Assembly (NCBI RefSeq): GCF_030272615.1
Contig: NC_081414.1
Coordinates: 782,354,119 to 782,418,118, forward strand
Direction: 5' to 3'
Origin: Cryptomeria japonica
Lineage: Eukaryota > Streptophyta > Pinopsida > Cupressales > Cupressaceae
Length of the DNA: 64,000 nucleotides
The notes beneath the pieces were generated by a model, which was not told the origin of the DNA, did no database searches, and saw only the letters and a program-made list of their open reading frames with translations. Below, piece by piece: positions 25,000 to 34,711 of this stretch; position 1 is the first letter of the stretch, and each line of letters starts with the position of its first letter. The position numbers were made by a program, and so were the translations under genes.

Positions 25000-25225
25000 G
25001 ATGGAGAAATTAAGGACCAAGAAAAGTGATAAGGTGAAAATCGGAGAGATAAGGAGTGAAAATGGAGTGATAAGGAGTAAGAAGAGTGATAAGGTGAGAA
25101 TGGAGAGACAAGGTGAGAATAGAAGGATAAGGATATGAAGAGATAAGGTATATGAGAGTTAAGGAGTAGGTAACATAGGAGATATAAGAAGGTGGAGAGA
25201 TAAGGAAGAGATTATGGACAAAAAA
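25000..25225 (+). repeat. Purine-rich GATAAGG imperfect repeat
   Basis: About 220 bases almost free of C, with repeated 'gagataagg', 'gtgataaggtga' and 'agtgataaggag' units every 15-30 bases. The long reading frame on the opposite strand here is a low-complexity artefact. The same 'gagataagg' motif follows the SINE-like piece at 23486. Confidence 0.7.
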
Positions 25226-25379
25226 CAAGAGGTTTTAATGCATCATAAACAAAACATGATGTACTCGGGGATGGGATCCCCCACTATGGCCCCACTGGTT
25301 CAAAGCTCTAAGAAAAAGAAATCACATTTAAACAAAAAAACTTTCTAAAAGGTATTTAATTATTGTCTTACATTGTTAG

Positions 25380-26345
25380 ATTAGAGCTAGGGTTAGTGTT
25401 AAAGTTATAGAATAAAGTTTGGCATCAAGGTTACAATTAGCATAAAGGTTAAACTATGGTTTAGGTTCAAGGTTAATTGAGATTAAAATTAGAATAAAGT
25501 TTGCCATTTCAACTAGGGTTAGTGTTAGGGTTAAGGTTAGGTTAGGGATAGGCTTAAATAGGATTAGGTATCAGTTAGGACTATGGAAGAAATATTTGAG
25601 TTGGGGTTGGGACTAGAGTTAAATTATGATTAGGGTTTGGGTTATATTAAAAATAAAGTTTTAATAGCATTAGGGTTAATATTAATTAGGGTTAAGGTTA
25701 AGGTTAGGGTTCAATTAGGAATAGGGATAATGTTAGATTAGGGTTCAAATAGGGGAAAATATTTCAATTACAATCAGAGTTGAATCAGGGTTATGGTTAG
25801 CATTTAGTTAGGGTTAAATTGGGGTTAAGATTAATGTTAAACAAGGTTTTAAATAAGGCTAGCATAATGGTTAAATTAGGATTAGCTTCATTGTTAGATT
25901 ATGGTTAAAGTTAGGGTTAGAATAAGAATTAGAGATAGAATTAGGATTAGGCTTAAATTACGATGAGGTTTCCATAAGGGTTATGGCTAAGATTAAGGTT
26001 AGTGTTTAACTTCAATTGTGGCTTAATAAGTGATAAAGTTAGGGTTCACTTAAATTAAGATTAACATTCAATTAATGTTATTGATAGAGTTTAATTACAG
26101 TTAGGGTTTAATTAGTGCTACAGTTAAGCTATGATTTAATTAAGTTAGGATTTAGTTGAGGTTCAAATACTGTTAATGTTATAGTTCAATTAGGGTTAAG
26201 GTTGTATAATTAAAACTAGAGATAAGAGTTTCAAATAAGTTTAGGATTTAATTAGGGTTGGGCTTAATTATGATTATTGTTTGAATATTATTAGGCTTAA
26301 TATTAGATTATTAATATTAGGGTTAGGGTAGTGTTTAATTAGGGT
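25380..26345 (+). repeat. Degenerate interstitial telomere-like array (TTAGGGTT type)
   Basis: Nearly 1 kb of imperfect 'ttagggttaatt', 'gttagggttaaggttag' and 'attagggtt' units, all with the G-rich strand on plus. Plant telomeres are TTTAGGG; the units here are heavily mutated and spaced by 'aatta' and 'caatta'. No coding pattern. Ancient interstitial telomeric or telomere-derived satellite sequence is the likeliest reading. Confidence 0.72.
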
Positions 26346-26379
26346 GGGTAAAATTATGGTAAAAATATGGTTATATGTG

Positions 26380-26886
26380 TAAATATATATCTATATATAT
26401 AATTATATATGTATATGTGCATATATATATATATATATACACACACACATATATATGTACATATATATATATACATATGTACATATGTACATATATATTT
26501 ATACATATGTACATATGTACATATATATATATACATATGTACATATGTATATATACATATGTACATATACATATGTACATATGTATATATATATATATGT
26601 ACATATGTACATATGTATATATAGATATACATATGTACATATGTATAGATATACATATGTACATATGTATAGATGTATATGTACATATGTACATATGTAT
26701 ATGTACATATGTACATATGTATATGTACATATGTACATATGTATATGTACATATGTACATATGTATATGTACATATGTATATATACATATGTACATATGT
26801 ATATCTATATATACATATGTACATATGTACATATATATGTGTGTATATATATATGTATATATATGTGTATATATATATATGTGTGT

Positions 26887-26938
<52 letters not shown>

Positions 26939-27017
26939 GTATATGTATATATATATGTATACATACATATGTATACATATATACATATATATATACATGT
27001 ATATGTATATGTATATG

Positions 27018-27051
<34 letters not shown>

Positions 27052-27053
27052 TG

Positions 27054-27142
<89 letters not shown>

Positions 27143-27200
27143 GTACAAGTATATAAGTATGAATATATATGTACATATATACCGCTATCTGTGCATATAC
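26380..27200. repeat. Palindromic AT/ATGTAC microsatellite block
   Basis: About 820 bases made of (AT)n, 'acatatgtacatatgt' units and (TATG)n (27020-27060), with a pure (AT)n run of about 80 bases from 27058. Because 'acatatgt' and 'gtac' are self-complementary, both strands look alike and could extrude cruciforms. The long Tyr/Ile/His/Val reading frames on both strands are artefacts of this periodicity. Confidence 0.95.
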
Positions 27201-27297
27201 ATATATATGTCTACCAATAGATTTGAGAATGTGCTGGTTGGGGTTATTATACATATATAAGCTAAACCCCTGCCTGCTCATGAGTTACCTAATCTGA

Positions 27298-30200
27298 TTA
27301 CCTAGATATTAATGATGATGATTTGTTTGCTCCATTTTCCGCTATATTGGCTAGATTATCTGCCAATGTATTAGCCTCCCTATATATGTGATTAATCGTG
27401 TAATCTGAGAAGCTTTCCATTAGAGATAGGGCTCTATCCAATAGACTTCTGAGTTCCCAGTTTGGCATTGTTTTGGTCCTCATTGCATTAACTATAGTGG
27501 AAGAGTCTCCTTCTATTTCCAATGTGGATATTTTTAATTGTTTGCATAGGTTTAAACCTTCTATTAGGCTCAACCATTCTGCCTTATTGTTAGTGCATTG
27601 ATGTAGATATTTGGATCTAGATCCAATGCAGCTCCCCGCATCTGAATGTATTATACATCCTACCCCTACCTCCCCTGGATTACCTTTGGATGCTCCATCA
27701 ATGTTGACTTTACACCATCCAACCTCCGGGGGAACCCATTTGCAAGCTTTCCTTGCTTCAGCTTTGTCTATGCCACCCTTCCTAGTGAATGGAGGGATTT
27801 TAATCCCCTTCCACTGTTCTAATGAATTTATCCTAGTCTATAAATTTCTTGTCATGTTGAGGGATGGTTGCATTCTTACTATAGGAGATTTCTATGATAG
27901 AGGCTTCTATTTTTTCTATAAGATTCTCTACCTTCATTTCTGCTTCCTGAAATTCTCCTATTCCTTTGCTTCCAAACTTCCTAGATTACTATTGTTGGGC
28001 CATATGTCCATAAGTTGTGGAAGATGCTATTCCTTTTGATGATCATCTAACCTCTGAACCATTGCCTCAGGGAAGGGATAAGGGAGCCTAACAAACCTAG
28101 TTGGGCCATCAGCCAATACCAACATTTCTGTGTGTAGTTGCAGGTTGTGAAGATATGGTCATTTGTCTCCTTGTCTCCTTTGCATAAGAGATAGATTGAT
28201 GGCCCTTCGTAGCCCCTAAGTTTAAATTGTTTAGTAGTTAGGACGTTTCCCTGAATTGCTTCCCAAGCAAAGAAGCCAGCTTTTGGGAGACAAAATTTGT
28301 CCTAGCATAGTGTATTTGGGATGTAGTCCTCAATTGTGTTTTCCTCATCATATATGGTTCTAAAACCATCTTTATAGTTGTACTATCCATCCTTTCATCT
28401 AGACCATATAAGCTGATCTGGCCTAGGTTTGAATATTATTATTTTGCATCCAAGAATTTGGAATAGTTCTTGGGCTTTGCTGTCGATCATGAATGGGAGC
28501 ATGTTTTTCCATTTCCATCCCATTGTCGATTCTTGTACCATTGTTGTATAATCCCTTACATAATTACCCCATAAAGTTTTTATTTGTTCCTTTATACCAG
28601 TCGTATCCATTAGTTTGTCTATCAGGGTTATCCCCCCTAGGAATCTTCCTAGAACAAGGCAGATTTAGCATCGTGAAGATCCTAGGATAGATGATTAGAT
28701 ATGAGTATTCAACTTTCTTTTATTAAATTATAGATTCTAGACCCCTTGGGTGGGTCTGTATCACTAAATACTACCTCTCTCTGACTATTCGATATATATT
28801 TGTTCCTAAGGATTCTGTCCCATTTGGCTTCTGAGTATGTGTACATTCTCCATGCTAGTTTTGACCCCAACACCTTATTTTGCCATAGCAGTTTCCTAAT
28901 TCCTATGCCTCCATCAGTCCTTTCTCGACATATCTTGTCCCATGATATTAGTTTGATTTTTTTCTTATCCTCTATACCGTTCCAATAGAAATCTCTGATT
29001 GTTTGAGTTAATTTCTTATAGGCCCCTTTTGGAAGTGGTATGCATGATAGTAGATAGATAAGCATTTCTCCTAAGACTGTGTTTATGAGGGTTAGTCTTC
29101 CAGCCCTTGTCAGCCATAAGGCTTTCCAAGATGACAGCTTCTTCCTAACCCTTTCAATCAAGGGAGCCTAGAGTTTGTTGGTTCTGATACCTTTGTCCAG
29201 AGGCATTCCTAAACATGAGAATGGTAGATGATCTATTTTGTACCCTAGAAATGAAGCTATTCTGAATTCCTCCTATGCTTTCATATTGAAAAAGAATATC
29301 TCTGATTTTTTCTTATTTACCATTTCTTTGGATGCCAACCCATAAGATTATAATATCTTTTTGATGTCCTTGTCTTCATTCAAATGACCTTTCCCAAGAA
29401 TCATTGTATCATCAACAAACTGTTGATGAGTCCATTGATCTACCCCTCATGTGATCTGAATCCGTGCTAGTCTGCCAGCTCTCCGTGATGCATCCAGGCT
29501 TCTTCCTAAGGCTTCAGACATAATGATAAATAAGAATGGGGATAGGGGATCTCCCTTTCAGAGTCCCCTAGACACTCCAAATAAGCCTTCCAATTTCCCA
29601 TTTAGTAAGATAGAGAACCTAGGGTTTGATATGCAAAAGTAGACCCAATTCACCCATTGTTTGTTAAAGCCAAAGGCTTTCATGCAGCTACAAAGGAAAT
29701 ACCAATCCACTTTGTCATAAGCCTTTTTAAGATCTAATTTTATCAGCATATTAGACTGCCCTTGAAACTGACAGGAATGGATAGCTTCCTGGACTATGAT
29801 AATCCCATCCAAAATTGATCTATTGGGTACAAAGCTAGTTTGTTCTTCTAATATTATGGCAAGGAGTAGTTTTTTTAGTCTATCAGCCATGACTTTTTCT
29901 AGTAGTTTGTAATTCATGTTGCATAAAGAAATGGGCCTAAATTCTTCCCACTTTGAGGAGTTATCCTTCTTTGGGAGTAAGGCTAGAAAGGTATTATTGA
30001 TTTCTTTCAGGAACTTCCCTACATTTTGGGTAGATTCCAAGGCATCAATAACCTCGTCCCCTAAGATGTGCTAGCATTTCTTAGAAAAACCAGTAGGGAA
30101 GCCATCTAGTCTAGGGGTTTTATCTCCTTGAAATTGTGCCAGAGCAGTTTTGACTTCTTCATGGGTGATCTTGGAGTTTAACATTTGATTATAATCCTTT

Positions 30201-31500
30201 GTTATTAATTTGGGTATGTTATTCAATAAGGTTCTATTGTTAGGAAAGTCTCAGTCATCCCAATTATTGAGAATATTTTCAAAGTACTTGGTAGCATCTT
30301 CTGTGATAAGATTTTGATCTATAATGATCTGATCACTGTCATTGATGATCTAAGTAATCTTATTTACTACCCTTTTCATTTTGACACTGTTGTGGAAAAA
30401 TTTAGTGTTTTTGTCTCTATCTTCTAGCCATGTCTCTCAAGATTTTTGTTTCTAGTATATCTTTTCTCTAGCCAGAATGCCTTCATATTCACATAAAAGG
30501 TTTTTTTCAGCCTTGTATGTTTCAAGGGTCATCCTGTATTGCATCACAATGTTATTTATTATTTCCAACTCTTTTTCAATTCTTGACTTCTCCTTGAAGA
30601 TGTTTTAAATTTTGTTTTTGTATAATTCGAACAGTTTGTGTTTAATCTCTTTCAGCTTAGAGAGAAGACAATACATTTTAGATCCTCCAAAGGCACTGTG
30701 CTTCAACCATTTCTGTATGTTGGGGAGGAAGTCTTCATGTGTAAACCACATCATTTTAAACTTGAAAGGGCACCCAATTTTTTTTGCTTCCCCCATAAGT
30801 TCTAATAACACTAGGTAATGATCAGAGCCTGACCATGGCAATACGATAGTTTTTAATTCTGTTTTGAGGTCGGTCGGGTGTCCTTCGAGGAAAAATATCT
30901 CAAGTGTTTCTGCAATGTTGGAGAATCCTTTTCTTCTATAATTCCATGTGTGAAAAACCATCTCAGTCCCGATTTCCAGAAGGTTATTGTTAATTATCCA
31001 ATTTGCGAAGTCTCTTTGTCGTTGTCTTATGGTTTTTATCCCACCACTTTTATTAGTTGAGTTCAATATGGTGTTGAAGTCACCACCTATGATGATGTGT
31101 TTCTCGTCTTTATTGTTTAAGAAGTGTTCAATTTCCTACTAAACTAGTCTCTTTTTATCTATTGGAATTGGGCCATATACATTAATGATGATAAATTCAA
31201 GATTTAGGCTAAGGGCTCTTACTTTACCAGCCATCCAGTTTTGTATCTTGGTATGTCATGTAAATGCAACTGAGTTCTTTTTCCACATTATACCCAGTCC
31301 ACCTGATGCCCCTATAGACTCCACCATTTCCATCTACCATTGGGTGAATTTTCTACAAAAACTGTCCATATCAGGCTTACCCAGTTTTTTTTTCTTGTAG
31401 CATAACTAGGTCCATAGTAGATTTCAATATGCTCCCCTTAATTAATCATTGTTTGTTAAGGGTCCCCATACCCCTAACATTCCATGTTAGTAGATTTATT
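27298..31500 (-). pseudogene. LINE ORF2: endonuclease, reverse transcriptase, RNase H
   Basis: The AP-like endonuclease begins 'NLLTWNVRGMG' near 31490 and has 'GGDFNTIL' near 31080 and 'WSGSDHYLV' near 30830. The reverse transcriptase at 30040-29400 has 'LLPKKDNSSKWEEFRPISLCN', 'KLDLKKAYDKVDW', 'GDPLSPFLF' and the catalytic box FVDD near 29415. The thumb and zinc-knuckle region is at 29161-28709 ('GGIGIRKL', 'SRIYNLI'). RNase H at about 27730-27298 shows 'NIDGASKGNPG', 'NNKAEWLSLIEG', 'IEGDSS' and 'REANTLADNLA', keeping all four acidic residues. The 31066, 30040 and 29161 segments share one frame with stops only; frameshifts occur near the endonuclease start and after 28709. Confidence 0.88.
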
Positions 31501-31699
31501 CCTTTACAGGGGGAAGGGGGGACTTTCCCTAGCACAACAGGGTTCTGATTTTGGTCTGTCCCTCCGCATCCTCGTCCATTTTTCTTTTGTCTAAGAAAGA
31601 CTTCCAACTGCTTTTGTTGATAATGGATTTGCCATAGTCTGGAGTTAGTTTCTCATCTCCCATCTGGAGGATGCCTTTGTTTTGTGGGTTGACTGAGTT

Positions 31700-33336
31700 A
31701 TTGTCTAATATTATGTTATTTTCCCCTTCCTACATACTAATCAATTCATTAATAATGAATTCTCTCTCCTCATTTGCATTCAATCCTTCCACAAAAGGGG
31801 ATTCCTCCAAAGTGCGAGAAACTGTGATGTTTTCTTCATGAGTAACTTGAGTCAGGTTTTTGTTTAATGACCGGGTTTTGAGGGGGGTCTGATCATATTC
31901 TAGATTGGGGATGATGGCATTGTTTACCCCATTAGTCGGAGTATCAATGAATACCTCCTCAAAAAATTCTTCAGCTAATTTCCCCATTAGGTTTTCTATG
32001 ATTTTGTTCAGTTCTATTTGGATTCATTCCTCATTAGCATAAGCAGAGGTTTCATGGTTATGTCTAGCTCTATCTAGAATGTTACGGAAGACTGGGGAAG
32101 GAGGGGGCGTTGGCATAGTAACAATCTCTTGCTGACCAATGTTTATAATAAAGCCACCCCTATCATTGTTAAATTAAATATCTACTATGTGCTTTGATAC
32201 TCTGTAGTTATCTCTTACCTTAGCTTGAGACTTCTATAAGTTAGGGTTCGACCCTTCGCAGAATGTTAAATTTTCAGAGATTGGGCCATTATACCATAAC
32301 AATTTTAGGGTGTAATTACCATCTACTATATCTAGGGTTATGTTTTTTAGATTTTCCATGTCCTTATTTACTTCTATTAATAGTTTAATATTAGATTTAT
32401 CTGACCAATTTTCTTCTACGGCTATGAATTTGTCAAATTTATCCCCAATTTCTATAAGAATTTTGGCATGCATTAATTCAATAGGAACATTATTAATTTC
32501 TACCCATTTCGATGGTGTTTTGAATTCATATCTATTAGCATCGAATTTAGGTTGCCATTCAATAAAATTGAAATTTGCACCTTTGTAAAAAATATATTCT
32601 TCATGCAATAGCTTGGATTTCAGAGACTTTTTATAACATTCAATGTACAAAAAATTATTAGCTAGGGTAGTGGTACTTACCTGCCCGTGGAATGTTATTT
32701 TCTACCATTCAACTATTCTGGTGAGAGGTTGATCATTCCCTCCCCATTTTGCAAAGAGCTCATGCCCTCTGCAGTAGTTACTCAATTCCTTGGCTTCCCT
32801 ATGAGTCAAAATCTTAATACAATCCGGGTTGGGATTTATCAATGTTAGGGCACCCTCGCTCCTTGTTGCTTTGATAGCATTCTTGCTTTCATTCTAAAGT
32901 GAGTTCCCCATCCTCAAAGCTGGCTTCGAGTTAATTAAATTAGGGCATTGGTATGGCATTTCCTTTCCTCCATCCTTGGCAGGTCCTCTGTAACCCTCCA
33001 TATGATAGGTATGTGGGTGACAGATTCACTGTGGGTTTTGAAGGGGGTGGCTGGGACTAGATGTTGTTGGCCAAAATCCCAGTGGTATGCGGTTTGTATT
33101 GGTGACGCATCCAGGGATTTGCGAGGTGATAGGGATAACCCGAACATTTTACTGCTCTAGAGGAGCCCTAGCCTCCCTTCTTTCTACCTAGCAACTCTTC
33201 TGCCTTTCACTAGTTGCCATGGTTGATTCTATGTAGATGGATCCCTTCCGGATGGAGGCCTTCCAGCAAAGTTGCAACCCTTGCCCTGATGAGTATGATG
33301 ATCGCCGAGGTGCAGAGACATCTTTTTTTCCGGCAT
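31700..33336 (-). pseudogene. LINE ORF1 (nucleic-acid-binding, DUF4283-like)
   Basis: Starts at the ATG at 33336 (MPEKKMSLHLGDHH). That frame continues, through a few stops, into 'MFGLSLSPRKSLDASP' at 33147. A central block at 32650-32234 ('FNFIEWQPKFDANRYEFKTPSKWVEINNVPIEL') resembles the DUF4283 region of plant LINE ORF1 proteins, which bind element RNA. An acidic, Asn-rich tail lies around 31987-31730. Several stops and frame changes. Confidence 0.68.
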
Positions 33337-33344
33337 AAATTCAG

Positions 33345-33500
33345 CCAGTATTATATTATTATTATATTATGATATTTTTTAATTCTATTACCGGATTCAT
33401 ATTATAATTTAAAAATATATTAATATAATTATAATATAATACTATTATAAGAATAATAATATATTTAAATTATGTTAAAAATATGTTTTAATATTTACAT
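33345..33500. repeat. AT-rich TATTA repeat next to the LINE 5' end
   Basis: Dense 'tattatattatta' and 'taatataat' sequence from about 33345 to 33500, marking the host side of the LINE 5' junction. Confidence 0.6.
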
Positions 33501-33717
33501 CAATAATAAACAAAATTCAACCTAACTTTAATACTAAACTAAAATAAACCCTACTTGATTAAATCGTATTGAACCCTAACACAAATTTAATGCTAACTTT
33601 AAAACAAATTGAATTGTAATTATAATTGAACTCTAATCATATAGCAAATTAAACTGTAACCCTATACCCAATCGAACCCAAACCTTTAGCAAAATTGAAC
33701 CCTAACCCTAACATTGA
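33500..33717 (-). repeat. Inverted degenerate telomere-like tract
   Basis: 'aaccctaa', 'gaaccctaaccctaac' and 'attgaaccctaac' units appear with the C-rich strand on plus. This is the reverse orientation of the array at 25380-26345. It ends abruptly at the (TC)n run that starts the inverted-repeat arm. Confidence 0.65.
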
Positions 33718-33959
33718 TCTCTCTCTCTCTCTTGCACACACGCACACACGCACACACGCACACACATATCTTGATCCCTTGGTCACTCACTATCCCTCCT
33801 ATCTATCTATTTATCTATCCCTCTCTCCCTTTCTCTTCGCATTTGTGAAAATTTCTCTTTTTCTCCTCCCCATATATCTACATCTGTGTGTGTGTGTGTA
33901 GCTCTCCCTCTCTATCTCTCTATCTATTTGTTTCTCTCTTCATCTCTTGCTAGATATAT

Positions 33960-33993
<34 letters not shown>

Positions 33994-34293
33994 ACATCTA
34001 TTCCTTCTCTCCCTAGTAAACACAACATGAACCTATTGATAATGGAGCTTGATTAGCTTTTTGATTTATAAATTTTGTTTCAGTTGAGTTTAGATACCTT
34101 TAAGTGGATGCATAATTGATTTGAAGCAATCACTTCTTCATTGATATCCTTGTTGCACAAACAATGTCATTTTCTAAATGATCTACTAACTCAGCTCATG
34201 GACTACACAAATTTATACAAAAAAAAGGCCAGATTTTAATTGACATTCCACCCTCTTTGGCATACCCATTGCACACCAAGGTGCAATTACTAG
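33718..34293 (+). repeat. Left arm of inverted repeat flanking RLK2
   Basis: A (TC)n, (CA)n and TCTA-rich part (33718-34005) is followed by about 285 unique bases ending 'cattgcacaccaaggtgc' and then ACTAG at 34289-34293. The reverse complement aligns with 37317 onward, including the purine-rich end. The terminal ATTGCAC (34268-34274) and GTGCAAT (34281-34287) form a perfect 7 bp hairpin directly before CTAG. A CTAG end after a hairpin recalls Helitron 3' ends, but the 2-base gap is shorter than usual, so the class is uncertain. Confidence 0.7.
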
Positions 34294-34479
34294 TTTTTAA
34301 TATTTTTTTGAATAATGATAACAAATTTAAAAATTAAAATTTATTTTTTAAAAAGATATAATAATTTGTTCTGTTTGTAGTAAAGTTTAATTAACTTCTA
34401 AAGTTTAGTTCTTTGAAACCCAAAAAATTAGTTTAAGAGATTAGTAATGATAAACGAAAAATTTGGCAAAACTAACGGA
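34294..34479. other. AT-rich spacer upstream of the RLK2 promoter
   Basis: AT-rich bases without a gene or clear motif between the repeat arm and the start of similarity with the RLK remnant promoter. Confidence 0.4.
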
Positions 34480-34711
34480 TGGAGGGTGCCTAAGCAGCGT
34501 GTCCGTCTCTCGCCCGGCACAAAAAGACTTGACTTCCAGTCATCATGCCTAATGAAAAAGAACCTGTGAATGGCGAAATAACGGAGTCTGTGCGAGCTGT
34601 CAAGTTGTATTGACGGCACTACTTTGGCCATGTCGCTCATTCTGTAGCATGTTTATTTTCTATTTAAATTAGAGAATATACCACTAACATAGGACCATCT
34701 TCTCCTTTTCA
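34480..34711 (+). promoter_or_regulatory. RLK2 promoter and 5' leader
   Basis: TTGAC lies at 34610-34614 and TATTTAAAT at 34661-34669, 51 bp apart as in RLK1, with the ATG 51 bp after the TATA-like box. Upstream blocks 'aaaaagacttgac' and 'aatggcgaaataacgga' match the RLK remnant at 14590-14700 ('aaaaaagacttcac', 'aatggcgatagaatgga'). WRKY control is inferred from the motif only. Confidence 0.55.

Larger units (their letters stand above)
27280..33340 (-). mobile_element. Near-complete L1-type LINE, inactive
   Basis: Minus-strand order is ORF1 (33336 to about 31700), then ORF2 with AP-type endonuclease, reverse transcriptase, zinc-knuckle region and RNase H (about 31500 to 27298). The length of about 6.06 kb is full-size for a plant LINE. 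The 5' end lies near the ATG at 33336. The 3' end runs without a clear poly(A) straight into the AT microsatellite at 27200. Both ORFs have stops and frameshifts, so it cannot move by itself. No target duplication could be identified. Confidence 0.88.

Noticed and set aside
25010-25228. 72-codon minus-strand frame rich in Ser, Leu and Tyr
   Set aside because: Translation of the GATAAGG purine-rich repeat.
26380-26840. CRISPR-like regular repeats
   Set aside because: Units are short, palindromic and lack unique spacers; the sequence is a eukaryotic microsatellite.
26354-27281. Very long open frames (up to 281 codons) of Tyr, Ile, His, Val and Thr on both strands
   Set aside because: Produced by the ATGTAC/AT microsatellite, whose periodicity avoids stops in several frames; both strands give the same composition and no domain is present.
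27611-28039. 142-codon plus-strand frame
   Set aside because: Antisense to the LINE RNase H region and the sequence upstream of it, which carries recognisable motifs on the minus strand.
34268-34293. Canonical Helitron 3' end
   Set aside because: The hairpin stem is only 7 bp and lies about 2 bases from CTAG, whereas typical Helitrons have a longer stem about 10-12 bases away; kept only as one possible explanation of the inverted repeat.
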